In this document: positions 1 through 11,022 of the stretch, one piece after another
How the letters are laid out: every line of letters starts with the position of its first letter
Numbering within the stretch: position 1 is the stretch's first letter
Assembly: GCF_051348905.1 (NCBI RefSeq)
Contig: NC_135232.1
Span: 790,180,775-790,244,774 of the forward strand
Reading direction: 5' to 3'
Length of the DNA: 64,000 nt
Source: Ranitomeya variabilis
Taxonomy: Eukaryota > Chordata > Amphibia > Anura > Dendrobatidae
The notes under the pieces: generated by a model
Databases searched by the model: none
Told to the model about the DNA's origin: nothing
The model's input: only the letters and a program-made list of their open reading frames with translations
Position numbers and translations under genes: made by a program

Positions 1-108
1 ACAAAAGCAAAGTTCCATAGAGAAAAGAAATCTTTCTGTTATCCAGTCATCAGGAAAATGTTGAGTATCTAGATTTGACAAAACACCTACTTCAAGTAAG
101 AGACTTGT

Positions 109-194
109 GGCTCTGTGGCGCAATGGATAGCGCATTTGACTTCTAGGGAACTGATGTGATTCAAAGGTTGTGGGTTTGAGTCCCACCAGAGTCA
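109..194 (+). tRNA. tRNA-Arg-TCT: tRNA-Arg(UCU), T56 variant with anticodon-stem mismatch
   Basis: This is the first gene of the array, in the same frame of arms as the reference copy at 5284. It differs at two structural places. G29 is T, which cannot pair with C41 in the anticodon stem, and C56 of the T loop/B box is T (GGTTTGAGTCC). Both changes argue against full function. The 13-bp intron, acceptor stem and T4 terminator (197-200) are intact. I judge it transcribed weakly or not at all. Confidence 0.7.
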
Positions 195-1520
195 TATTTT
201 AAAGTTTGTGTGACATTCATACTTTGTCTCAGTTGTTGGAAATATGAAAAAGGAAAAAAAATGTATCAGATCTGCGCTTAATATTAACATTTAGAGAAAA
301 TTAGAAGCCGTATTTAGGTTTGAACTTGTCAAAGAACGTAGAAGGAGCAGATACTAAAGGCTCATTGACACAAACAATAGCATATAGGGCACAATAAATT
401 ATTGCATATTGTTTGTCTAGTGATTGGTGTTCTGTTTCCTGTTTTCAGTAGTCTCAAGTTGTTTTTTTAATTTGAACCTTTTTAAAAGTCATTTTTGTAT
501 GTGTTTACAAGATATGCAAAACGTGGACATTCTTTGGCTAAAAAGTGTCGAAATAAGTTTAAAGATGAGAACAGAGTGATATCAGCTGCCTTGTCCTCAT
601 AAACACTTTCTGCTTCGCTAACGAGATCACTGAAATCATGTAAGCAGGTAATTTTTGGAGAGCCGAAATTCAGTGGAAATGAGTTTTTTGTTATTAAGTT
701 AATTTTTATGGTAAGAAATTAGTTTATAATTTTGGACAAATCATCTGATCTCTTTTCATAATAATCTAGCGTTAACACAAATTACCACTATAAAATCTGA
801 AGCAGTAAACTTTGTGAAAGCCAAATTTTGTATCAGTCTGAAATCTTTTGGCCATTAATGTACAGTCCTAGATATTTTTAGAAAAACTGTAAAAGGAAAA
901 AATGAGGAAAGGAAAAACTTCTAAAGAAAAGCATTGCTGACTTCTAAAATCAGGATATCTAGCAGGAGTACTCCAGAAAATTTCCCTGCATTTATTTGGA
1001 CTAAAACAAATGTTCTCTGATAGTCTTATCATATGGCTAAAATTATTTCCTTTGTTTTGACTAATATCCTTCCCAAACCAGTGTCCCATTAGCGTACAAC
1101 GAAACTGATGTTCCAAGCCATTTTTCTAGGCTTAAGTTCCTAAGGGTCAGTGGCTACTGCATTGAAGCTGTAGAAAGTAAAAAAGATCAAAGCTTGAGAG
1201 TCAGAAACCAGCAAAATCAACCCCTTTTGTGGTCTTGCATACATTACTGTGCCACATTTTACCAACAGGGAACTCTGTTAGTAATTTATAATGAACTCCT
1301 GGCATGTAAGACTAAAAAAGTGCATGTAATGAGTTTTAGTATGAAATAGATCTTTCCCTTTTACATTATATGCATTTTCTTTCTGATCAGTTTTACCTTT
1401 ACAAATAAGAAAACAAAAGCAAAGTTCCATAGAGAAAAGAAATCTTTCTGTTATCCAGTCATCAGGAAAATGTTGAGTATCTAGATTTGACAAAACACCT
1501 ACTTCAAGTAAGAGACTTGT
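195..1520. other. Typical inter-tRNA spacer, no gene seen
   Basis: AT-rich spacer of about 1,326 bp between consecutive tRNA genes, copied with small changes throughout the array. I see no second tRNA, 5S, snRNA or protein gene in it. It holds a nested inverted repeat (370-416), and a 10-bp palindrome GGAGTACTCC (965-974) that is lost in units with GGAGCACTCC. The approximately 100 bases before the next tRNA end in TTCAAGTAAGAGACTTGT. They are as conserved as the rest and may hold the Pol III start (CAAG). The open frames on the minus strand (868-1116, 82 codons; 1278-1607, 109 codons) are unlikely to be genes. Confidence 0.85.
370..416. repeat. Nested inverted repeat in spacer, repeated every unit
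   Basis: A 10-bp perfect inverted repeat (ACAAACAATA at 370-379, TATTGTTTGT at 407-416) encloses a smaller perfect hairpin, CAATAA-A-TTATTG, at 392-404. It lies 261 bp after the tRNA start and recurs in every unit inspected, including the units that lost their tRNA. Whether it forms in vivo or has a role is unknown. Confidence 0.7.
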
Positions 1521-1606
1521 GGCTCTGTGGCGCAATGGATAGCGCATTGGACTTCTAGGGAACTGATGTGATTCAAAGGTTGTGGGTTTGCGTCCCACCA
1601 GAGTCA
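1521..1606 (+). tRNA. tRNA-Arg-TCT: tRNA-Arg(UCU), T56/C58 variant
   Basis: The T loop reads TTTGCGT instead of TTCGAGT. Both the invariant C56 and the highly conserved A58 of the T loop (also B-box positions) are changed, so TFIIIC binding and the T54-A58 reverse-Hoogsteen pair are both threatened. All other arms, the intron and the terminator match the reference copy. It is likely a pseudogene or a very weak gene. Confidence 0.65.
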
Positions 1607-2932
1607 TATTTTAAAGTTTGTGTGACATTCATACTTTGTCTCAGTTGTTGGAAATATGAAAAAGGAAAAAAAATGTATCAGATCTGCGCTTAATATTAAC
1701 ATTTAGAGAAAATTAGAAGCCGTATTTAGGTTTGAACTTGTCAAAGAACGTAGAAGGAGCAGATACTAAAGGCTCATTGACACAAACAATAGCATATAGG
1801 GCACAATAAATTATTGCATATTGTTTGTCTAGTGATTGGTGTTCTGTTTCCTGTTTTCAGTAGTCTCAAGTTGTTTTTTTAATTTGAACCTTTTTAAAAG
1901 TCATTTTTGTATGTGTTTACAAGATATGCAAAACGTGGACATTCTTTGGCTAAAAAGTGTCGAAATAAGTTTAAAGATGAGAACAGAGTGATATCAGCTG
2001 CCTTGTCCTCATAAACACTTTCTGCTTCGCTAACGAGATCACTGAAATCATGTAAGCAGGTAATTTTTGGAGAGCCGAAATTCAGTGGAAATGAGTTTTT
2101 TGTTATTAAGTTAATTTTTATGGTAAGAAATTAGTTTATAATTTTGGACAAATCATCTGATCTCTTTTCATAATAATCTAGCGTTAACACAAATTACCAC
2201 TATAAAATCTGAAGCAGTAAACTTTGTGAAAGCCAAATTTTGTATCAGTCTGAAATCTTTTGGCCATTAATGTACAGTCCTAGATATTTTTAGAAAAACT
2301 GTAAAAGGAAAAAATGAGGAAAGGAAAAACTTCTAAAGAAAAGCATTGCTGACTTCTAAAATCAGGATATCTAGCAGGAGTACTCCAGAAAATTTCCCTG
2401 CATTTATTTGGACTAAAACAAATGTTCTCTGATAGTCTTATCATATGGCTAAAATTATTTCCTTTGTTTTGACTAATATCCTTCCCAAACCAGTGTCCCA
2501 TTAGCGTACAACGAAACTGATGTTCCAAGCCATTTTTCTAGGCTTAAGTTCCTAAGGGTCAGTGGCTACTGCATTGAAGCTGTAGAAAGTAAAAAAGATC
2601 AAAGCTTGAGAGTCAGAAACCAGCAAAATCAACCCCTTTTGTGGTCTTGCATACATTACTGTGCCACATTTTACCAACAGGGAACTCTGTTAGTAATTTA
2701 TAATGAACTCCTGGCATGTAAGACTAAAAAAGTGCATGTAATGAGTTTTAGTATGAAATAGATCTTTCCCTTTTACATTATATGCATTTTCTTTCTGATC
2801 AGTTTTACCTTTACAAATAAGAAAACAAAAGCAAAGTTCCATAGAGAAAAGAAATCTTTCTGTTATCCAGTCATCAGGAAAATGTTGAGTATCTAGATTT
2901 GACAAAACACCTACTTCAAGTAAGAGACTTGT

Positions 2933-3018
2933 GGCTCTGTGGCGCAATGGATAGCGCATTGGACTTCTAGGGAACTGATGTGATTCAAAGGTTGTGGGTT
3001 TGCGTCCCACCAGAGTCA
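2933..3018 (+). tRNA. tRNA-Arg-TCT: tRNA-Arg(UCU), T56/C58 variant
   Basis: It carries the same two T-loop changes as the copy at 1521 (TTTGCGT), exactly one unit downstream, so the pair of changes was duplicated with the unit. Anticodon arm, intron and terminator are intact. It is likely non-functional or weak. Confidence 0.65.
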
Positions 3019-5283
3019 TATTTTAAAGTTTGTGTGACATTCATACTTTGTCTCAGTTGTTGGAAATATGAAAAAGGAAAAAAAATGTATCAGATCTGCG
3101 CTTAATATTAACATTTAGAGAAAATTAGAAGCCGTATTTAGGTTTGAACTTGTCAAAGAACGTAGAAGGAGCAGATACTAAAGGCTCATTGACACAAACA
3201 ATAGCATATAGGGCACAATAAATTATTGCATATTGTTTGTCTAGTGATTGGTGTTCTGTTTCCTGTTTTCAGTAGTCCCAAGTTGTTTTTTTAATTTGAA
3301 CCTTTTTAAAAGTCATTTTTGTATGTGTTTACAAGATATGCAAAACGTGGACATTCTTTGGCTAAAAAGATGAGAACAGAGTGATATCAGCTGCCTTGTC
3401 CTCATAAACACTTTCTGCTTCGCTAACGAGATCACTGAAATCATGTAAGCAGGTAATTTTTGGAGAGCCGAAATTCAGTGGAAATGAGTTTTTTGTTATT
3501 AAGTTAATTTTTATGGTAAGAAATTAGTTTATAATTTTGGACAAATCATCTGATCTCTTTTCATAATAATCTAGCGTTAACACAAATTACCACTATAAAA
3601 TCTGAAGCAGTAAACTTTGTGAAAGCCAAATTTTGGATCAGTCTGAAATCTTTTGGCCATTAATGTACAGTCCTAGATATTTTTAGAAAAACTGTAAAAG
3701 GAAAAAATGAGGAAAGGAAAAACTTCTAAAGAAAAGCATTGCTGACTTCTAAAATCAGGATATCTAGCAGGAGTACTCCAGAAAATTTCCCTGCATTTAT
3801 TTGGACTAAAACAAATGTTCTCTGATAGTCTTATCATATGGCTAAAATTATTTCCTTTCTTTTGACTAATATCCTTCCCAAACCAGTGTCCCATTAGCGT
3901 ACAACGAAACTGATGTTCCAAGCCATTTTTCTAGGCTTAAGTTCCTAAGGGTCAGTGGCTACTGCATTGAAGCTGTAGAAAGTAAAAAAGATCAAAGCTT
4001 GAGAGTCAGAAACCAGCAAAAAAATGTATCAGATCTGCGCTTAATATTAACATTTAGCGAAAATTAGAAGCCGTATTTAGGTTTGAACTTGTCAAAGAAC
4101 GTAGAAGGAGCAGATACTAAAGGCTCATTGACACAAACAATAGCATATAGGGCACAATAAATTATTGCATATTGTTTGTCTAGTGATTGGTGTTCTGTTT
4201 CCTGTTTTCAGTAGTCCCAAGTTCTTTTTTTAATTTGAACCTTTTTAAAAGTCATTTTTGTATGTGTTTACAAGATATGCAAAACGTGGACATTCTTTGG
4301 CTAAAAAGTGTCGAAATAAGTTTAAAGATGAGAACAGAGTGATATCAGCTGCCTTGTCCTCATAAACACTTTCTGCTTCGCTAACGAGATCACTGAAATC
4401 ATGTAAGCAGGTAATTTTTGGAGAGCCGAAATTCAGTGGAAATGAGTTTTTTGTTATTAAGTTAATTTTTATGGTAAGAAATTAGTTTATAATTTTGGAC
4501 AAATCATCTGATCTCTTTTCATAATAATCTAGCGTTAACACAAATTACCACTATAAAATCTGAAGCAGTAAACTTTGTGAAAGCCAAATTTTGTATCAGT
4601 CTGAAATCTTTTGGCCATTAATGTACAGTCCTAGATATTTTTAGAAAAACTGTAAAAGGAAAAAATGAGGAAAGGAAAAACTTCTAAAGAAAAGCATTGC
4701 TGACTTCTAAAATCAGGATATCTAGCAGGAGTACTCCAGAAAATTTCCCTGCATTTATTTGGACTAAAACAAATGTTCTCTGATAGTCTTATCATATGGC
4801 TAAAATTATTTCCTTTGTTTTGACTAATATCCTTCCCAAACCAGTGTCCCATTAGCGTACAATGAAACTGATGTTCCAAGCCACTTTTCTAGGCTTAAGT
4901 TCCTAAGGGTCAGTGGCTACTGCATTGAAGCTGTAGAAAGTAAAAAAGATCAAAGCTTGAGAATCAGAAACCAGCAAAATCAACCCCTTTTGTGGTCTTG
5001 CATACATTATTGTGCCACATTTTACCAACAGGGAACTCTGTTAGTAATTTATAATGAACTCCTGGCATGTAAGACTAAAAAAGTGCATGTAATGAGTTTT
5101 AGTATGAAATAGATCTTTCCCTTTTACATTATATGCATTTTCTTTCTGATCAGTTTTACCTTTACAAATAAGAAAACAAAAGCAAAGTTCCATAGAGAAA
5201 AGAAATCTTTCTGTTATCCAGTCATCAGGAAAATGTTGAGTATCTAGATTTGACAAAACACCTACTTCAAGTAAGAGACTTGT
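3019..5283. other. Double spacer lacking its tRNA gene
   Basis: One and a half spacers lie between the genes at 2933 and 5284. The first lacks 19 bp at 3369/3370, between AAAG direct repeats. At about 4018-4024 a 454-bp deletion joins CCAGCAAAA of one spacer to the A8 run before ATGTATCAG, leaving A7. The deletion removed the tRNA gene, its upstream flank and its terminator. Nothing else in this stretch looks like a gene. Confidence 0.85.
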
Positions 5284-5290
5284 GGCTCTG

Positions 5291-5301
5291 TGGCGCAATG
5301 G
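5291..5301 (+). promoter_or_regulatory. Pol III A box (reference unit)
   Basis: TGGCGCAATGG, overlapping the D arm, fits the A-box consensus TRGCNNARYNGG closely. It is unchanged in essentially all copies, including those whose B box is damaged. Confidence 0.85.
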
Positions 5302-5347
5302 ATAGCGCATTGGACTTCTAGGGAACTGATGTGATTCAAAGGTTGTG

Positions 5348-5358
5348 GGTTCGAGTCC
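5348..5358 (+). promoter_or_regulatory. Pol III B box (reference unit)
   Basis: GGTTCGAGTCC, overlapping the T arm, is a perfect match to the TFIIIC-binding consensus GGTTCGANTCC. This is the most variable element of the gene across the array: T at the C56 position in 16 copies, rebuilt in four and degenerate in one. Confidence 0.9.
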
Positions 5359-5371
5359 CACCAGAGTCATG

Positions 5372-5375
5372 TTTT
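5372..5375 (+). terminator. Pol III T4 terminator (reference unit)
   Basis: A run of four T begins two bases after the discriminator base, in context ATGTTTTAAAG here and ATATTTTAAAG in the other copies. This is a minimal vertebrate Pol III terminator giving a short 3' trailer. The same T4 sits at the same place in every unit except the last, where it is deleted. Confidence 0.8.
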
Positions 5376-6699
5376 AAAGTTTGTGTGACATTCATACTTT
5401 GTCTTAGTTGTTGGAAATATGAAAAAGGAAAAAAAATGTATCAGATCTGCGCTTCATATTAACATTTAGAGAAAATTAGAAGCCGTATTTAGGTTTGAAC
5501 TTGTCAAAGAACGTAGAAGGAGCAGATACTTTATAAAGGCTCATTGACACAAACAATAGCATATAGGGCACAATAAATTATTGCATATTGTTTGTCTAGT
5601 GATTGGTGTTCTGTTTCCTGTTTTCAGTAGTCCCAAGTTGTTTTTTTAATTTGAACCTTTTTAAAAGTCATTTTTGTATGTGTTTACAAGATATGCAAAA
5701 CGTGGACATTCTTTGGCTAAAAAGTGTCGAAATAAGTTTAAAGATGAGAACAGAGTGATATCAGCTGCCTTGTCCTCATAAACACTTTCTGCTTCGCTAA
5801 CGAGATCACTGAAATCATGTAAGCAGGTAATTTTTGGAGAGCCGAAATTCAGTGGAAATGAGTTTTTTGTTATTAAGTTAATTTTTATGGTAAGAAATTA
5901 GTTTATAATTTTGGACAAATCATCTGATCTCTTTTCATAATAATCTAGCGTTAACACAAATTACCACTATAAAATCTGAAGCAGTAAACTTTGTGAAAGC
6001 CAAATTTTGTATCAGTCTGAAATCTTTTGGCCATTAATGTACAGTCCTAGATATTTTTAGAAAAACTGTAAAAGGAAAAAATGAGGAAAGGAAAAACTTC
6101 TAAAGAAAAGCATTGCTGACTTCTAAAATCAGGATATCTAGCAGGAGTACTCCAGAAAATTTCCCTGCATTTATTTGGACTAAAACAAATGTTCTCTGAT
6201 AGTCTTATCATATGGCTAAAATTATTTCCTTTGTTTTGACTAATATCCTTCCCAAACCAGTGTCCCATTAGCGTACAATGAAACTGATGTTCCAAGCCAT
6301 TTTTCTAGGCTTAAGTTCCTAAGGGTCAGTGGCTACTGCATTGAAGCTGTAGAAAGTAAAAAAGATCAAAGCTTGAGAGTCAGAAACCAGCAAAATCAAC
6401 CCCTTTTGTGGTCTTGCATACATTACTGTGCCACATTTTACCAACAGGGAACTCTGTTAGTAATTTATAATGAACTCCTGGCATGTAAGACTAAAAAAGT
6501 GCATGTAATGAGTTTTAGTATGAAATAGATCTTTCCCTTTTACATTATATGCATTTTCTTTCTGATCAGTTTTACCTTTACAAATAAGAAAACAAAAGCA
6601 AAGTTCCATAGAGAAAAGAAATCTTTCTGTTATCCAGTCATCAGGAAAATGTTGAGTATCTAGATTTGACAAAACACCTACTTCAAGTAAGAGACTTGT

Positions 6700-6785
6700 G
6701 GCTCTGTGGCGCAATGGATAGCGCATTGGACTTCTAGGGAACTGATGTGATTCAAAGGTTGTGGGTTCGAGTCCCACCAGAGTCA
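6700..6785 (+). tRNA. tRNA-Arg-TCT: tRNA-Arg(UCU), C56
   Basis: All arms, intron and B box are identical to the reference copy. The trailer reads TATTTTAACG instead of TATTTTAAAG, a marker shared only with the copy at 14723. The T4 terminator is kept. Probably functional. Confidence 0.93.
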
Positions 6786-8110
6786 TATTTTAACGTTTGT
6801 GTGACATTCATACTTTGTCTCAGTTGTTGGAAATATGAAAAAGGAAAAAAAATGTATCAGATCTGCACTTCATATTAACATTTAGAGAAAATTAGAAGCC
6901 GTATTTAGGTTTGAACTTGTCAAAGAACGTAGAAGGAGCAGATACTAAAGGCTCATTGACACAAACAATAGCATATAGGGCACAATAAATTATTGCATAT
7001 TGTTTGTCTAGTGATTGGTGTTCTGTTTCCTGTTTTCAGTAGTCCCGAGTTCTTTTTTTAATTTGAACCTTTTTAAAAGTCATTTTTGTATGTGTTTACA
7101 AGATATGCAAAACGTGGACATTCTTTGGCTAAAAAGTGTCGAAATAAGTTTAAAGATGAGAACAGAGTGATATCAGCTGCCTTGTCCTCATAAACACTTT
7201 CTGCTTCGCTAACGAGATCACTGAAATCATGTAAGCAAGTAATTTTTGGGGAGCCGAAATTCAGTGGAAATGAGTTTTTTGTTATTAAGTTAATTTTTAT
7301 GGTAAGAAATTAGTTTATAATTTTGGACAAATCATCTGAACTCTTTTCATAATAATCTAGCGTTAACACAAATTACCACTATAAAATCTGAAGCAGTAAA
7401 CTTTGTGAAAGCCAAATTTTGTATCAGTCTGAAATCTTTTAGCCATTAATGTACAGTCCTAGATATTTTTAGAAAAACTGTAAAAGGAAAAAATGAGGAA
7501 AGGAAAAACTTCTAAAGAAAAGCATTGCTGACTTCTAAAATCAGGATATCTAGCAGGAGCACTCCAGAAAATTTCCCTGCATTTATTTGGACTAAAACAA
7601 ATGTTCTCTGATAGTCTTATCATATGGCTAAAATTATTTCCTTTGTTTTGACTAATATCCTTCCCAAACCAGTGTCCCATTAGCGTACAATGAAACTGAT
7701 GTTCCAAGCCATTTTTCTAGGCTTAAGTTCCTAAGGGTCAGTGGCTACTGCATTGAAGCTGTAGAAAGTAAAAAAGATCAAAGCTTGAGAGTCAGAAACC
7801 AGCAAAATCAACCCCTTTTGTGGTCTTGCATACATTACTGTGCCACATTTACCAACAGGGAACTCTGTTAGTAATTTATAATGAACTCCTGGCATGTAAG
7901 ACTAAAAAAGTGCATGTAATGAGTTTTAGTATGAAATAGATCTTTCCCTTTTACATTATATGCATTTTCTTTCTGATCAGTTTTACCTTTACAAATAAGA
8001 AAACAAAAGCAAAGTTCCATAGAGAAAAGAAATCTTTCTGTTATCCAGTCATCAGAAAAATGTTGAGTATCTAGATTTGACAAAACACCTACTTCAAGTA
8101 AGAGACTTGT

Positions 8111-8196
8111 GGCTCTGTGGCGCAATGGATAGCGCATTGGACTTCTAGGGAACTGATGTGATTCAAAGGTTGTGGGTTCGAGTCCCACCAGGGTCA
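8111..8196 (+). tRNA. tRNA-Arg-TCT: tRNA-Arg(UCU), C56 with G69
   Basis: A69 of the acceptor stem is G, turning the T4-A69 pair into a T-G wobble; the stem should still form. B box, intron and terminator are intact. The same allele occurs at 16134, 20372 and 23198. Probably functional. Confidence 0.9.
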
Positions 8197-9521
8197 TATT
8201 TTAAAGTTTGTGTGACATTCATACTTGTCTCAGTTGTTGGAAATATGAAAAAGGAAAAAAAATGTATCAGATCTGCGCTTAATATTAACATTTAGAGAAA
8301 ATTAGAAGCCGTATTTAGGTTTGAACTTGTCAAAGAACGTAGAAGGAGCAGATACTAAAGGCTCATTGACACAAACAATAGCATATAGGGCACAATAAAT
8401 TATTGCATATTGTTTGTCTAGTGATTGGTGTTCTGTTTCCTGTTTTCAGTAGTCCCAAGTTCTTTTTTTAATTTGAACCTTTTTAAAAGTCATTTTTGTA
8501 TGTGTTTACAAGATATGCAAAACGTGGACATTCTTTGGCTAAAAAGTGTCGAAATAAGTTTAAAGATGAGAACAGAGTGATATCAGCTGCCTTGTCCTCA
8601 TAAACACTTTCTGCTTCGCTAACGAGATCACTGAAATCATGTAAGCAGGTAATTTTTGGAGAGCCGAAATTCAGTGGAAATGAGTTTTTTGTTATTAAGT
8701 TAATTTTTATGGTAAGAAATTAGTTTATAATTTTGGACAAATCATCTGATCTCTTTTCATAATAATCTAGCGTTAACACAAATTACCACTATAAAATCTG
8801 AAGCAGTAAACTTTGTGAAAGCCAAATTTTGTATCAGTCTGAAATCTTTTGGCCATTAATGTACAGTCCTAGATATTTTTAGAAAAACTGTAAAAGGAAA
8901 AAATGAGGAAAGGAAAAACTTCTAAAGAAAAGCATTGCTGACTTCTAAAATCAGGATATCTAGCAGGAGTACTCCAGAAAATTTCCCTGCATTTATTTGG
9001 ACTAAAACAAATGTTCTCTGATAGTCTTATCATATGGCTAAAATTATTTCCTTTGTTTTGACTAATATCCTTCCCAAACCAGTGTCCCATTAGCGTACAA
9101 TGAAACTGATGTTCCAAGCCATTTTTCTAGGCTTAAGTTCCTAAGGGTCAGTGGCTACTGCATTGAAGCTGTAGAAAGTAAAAAAGATCAAAGCTTGAGA
9201 GTCAGAAACCAGCAAAATCAACCCCTTTTGTGGTCTTGCATACATTACTGTGCCACATTTTACCAACAGGGAACTCTGTTAGTAATTTATAATGAACTCC
9301 TGGCATGTAAGACTAAAAAAGTGCATGTAATGAGTTTTAGTATGAAATAGATCTTTCCCTTTTACATTATATGCATTTTCTTTCTGATCAGTTTTACCTT
9401 TACAAATAAGAAAACAAAAGCAAAGTTCCATAGAGAAAAGAAATCTTTCTGTTATCCAGTCATCAGGAAAATGTTGAGTATCTAGATTTGACAAAACACC
9501 TACTTCAAGTAAGAGACTTGT

Positions 9522-9607
9522 GGCTCTGTGGCGCAATGGATAGCGCATTGGACTTCTAGGGAACTGATGTGATTCAAAGGTTGTGGGTTTGAGTCCCACC
9601 AGAGTCA
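9522..9607 (+). tRNA. tRNA-Arg-TCT: tRNA-Arg(UCU), T56 variant
   Basis: The only change seen in the mature part is C56 to T (B box GGTTTGAGTCC). G19-U56 could still wobble-pair, but the B box loses an invariant base. Likely reduced Pol III transcription. Confidence 0.72.
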
Positions 9608-10933
9608 TATTTTAAAGTTTGTGTGACATTCATACTTTGTCTCAGTTGTTGGAAATATGAAAAAGGAAAAAAAATGTATCAGATCTGCACTTCATATTAA
9701 CATTTAGAGAAAATTAGAAGCCGTATTTAGGTTTGAACTTGTCAAAGAACGTAGAAGGAGCAGATACTAAAGGCTCATTGACACAAACAATAGCATATAG
9801 GGCACAATAAATTATTGCATATTGTTTGTCTAGTGATTGGTGTTCTGTTTCCTGTTTTCAGTAGTCCCAAGTTCTTTTTTTAATTTGAACCTTTTTAAAA
9901 GTCATTTTTGTATGTGTTTACAAGATATGCAAAACGTGGACATTCTTTGGCTAAAAAGTGTCGAAATAAGTTTAAAGATGAGAACAGAGTGATATCAGCT
10001 GCCTTGTCCTCATAAACACTTTCTGCTTCGCTAACGAGATCACTGAAATCATGTAAGCAAGTAATTTTTGGAGAGCCGAAATTCAGTGGAAATGAGTTTT
10101 TTGTTATTAAGTTAATTTTTATGGTAAGAAATTAGTTTATAATTTTGGACAAATCATCTGAACTCTTTTCATAATAATCTAGCGTTAACACAAATTACCA
10201 CTATAAAATCTGAAGCAGTAAACTTTGTGAAAGCCAAATTTTGTATCAGTCTGAAATCTTTTGGCCATTAATGTACAGTCCTAGATATTTTTAGAAAAAC
10301 TGTAAAAGGAAAAAATGAGGAAAGGAAAAACTTCTAAAGAAAAGCATAGCTGACTTCTAAAATCAGGATATCTAGCAGGAGCACTCCAGAAAATTTCCCT
10401 GCATTTATTTGGACTAAAACAAATGTTCTCTGATAGTCTTATCATATGGCTAAAATTATTTCCTTTGTTTTGACTAATATCCTTCCCAAACCAGTGTCCC
10501 ATTAGCGTACAACGAAACTGATGTTCCAAGCCATTTTTCTAGGCTTAAGTTCCTAAGGGTCAGTGGCTACTGCATTGAAGCTGTAGAAAGTAAAAAAGAT
10601 CAAAGCTTGAGAGTCAGAAACCAGCAAAATCAACCCCTTTTGTGGTCTTGCATACATTACTGTGCCACATTTTACCAACAGGGAACTCTGTTAGTAATTT
10701 ATAATGAACTCCTGGCATGTAAGACTAAAAAAGTGCATGTAATGAGTTTTAGTATGAAATAGATCTTTCCCTTTTACATTATATGCATTTTCTTTCTGAT
10801 CAGTTTTACCTTTACAAATAAGAAAACAAAAGCAAAGTTCCATAGAGAAAAGAAATCTTTCTGTTATCCAGTCATCAGGAAAATGTTGAGTATCTAGATT
10901 TGACAAAACACCTACTTCAAGTAAGAGACTTGT

Positions 10934-11022
10934 GGCTCTGTGGCGCAATGGATAGCGCATTGGACTTCTAGGGAACTGATGTGATTCAAAGGTTCAAAGG
11001 ATTCAGAGTCCCACCAGAGTCA
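10934..11022 (+). pseudogene. tRNA-Arg(UCU) pseudogene, scrambled T arm
   Basis: The 5' half, anticodon TCT and intron are intact, and the 3' end CCCACCAGAGTCA is normal. Between them the 9 bases GTGGGTTCG are replaced by 12 bases, CAAAGGATTCAG, partly a local duplication of TTCAAAGG. The 5' strand of the T stem and the whole B-box core are gone, so neither a T arm nor TFIIIC binding is expected. The gene is 3 bp longer (89 bp). Confidence 0.88.

Larger units (their letters stand above)
5284..5369 (+). tRNA. tRNA-Arg-TCT: tRNA-Arg(UCU) with 13-bp intron (reference copy)
   Basis: This gene specifies an arginine tRNA that reads AGA (and AGG by wobble). The cloverleaf can be folded by eye. Acceptor GGCTCTG pairs with CAGAGTC (G2-T71 wobble). 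The D stem is GCGC/GCGC around loop AATGGATA. Anticodon stem TTGGA/TTCAA encloses loop C-T-TCT-A-A, with anticodon TCT at 34-36. The variable loop is AGGTT. T stem GTGGG/CCCAC carries loop TTCGAGT. The discriminator is A73 and CCA is not encoded. A 13-bp intron (GGGAACTGATGTG, 5321-5333) lies between positions 37 and 38, the canonical site. The intron GAA can pair with TTC overlapping the anticodon, as usual in eukaryotic pre-tRNAs. Internal A and B boxes and a T4 terminator are present. The mature sequence closely matches vertebrate tRNA-Arg-TCT, which also has an intron in mammals. It is probably transcribed by RNA polymerase III. Confidence 0.95.

Noticed and set aside
430-460. Splice-acceptor-like TTCTGTTTCCTGTTTTCAG and AATAAA in the spacer
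   Set aside because: A pyrimidine-rich AG and an AATAAA are easily found by chance in AT-rich spacer. No exon with coding potential is attached.
540-700. Possible second small RNA gene around the TTCGCTAACGAGATCACTG segment
   Set aside because: I could not fold a cloverleaf or find a B box (GGTTCGANNCC), and it does not resemble 5S, 7SL or U6 as far as I can tell by eye.
868-1116. Minus-strand frame of 82 codons beginning MEHQF, conserved in nearly all units
   Set aside because: Conservation is explained by near-identity of all units. The common variants in it (R/H, E/K, A/T, L/Q) are all amino-acid changing, so there is no sign of purifying selection, and I recognise no domain.
5041-5370. 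Minus-strand frame of ~109 codons beginning MTLVGLEPTTFESHQ, present in most units
   Set aside because: Its N-terminal third is the antisense of the tRNA gene. The E/K and R/K changes in it are exactly the T56 and C58 tRNA variants. Such peptides are common false annotations over tRNA-Arg genes. There is no upstream signal or family likeness.
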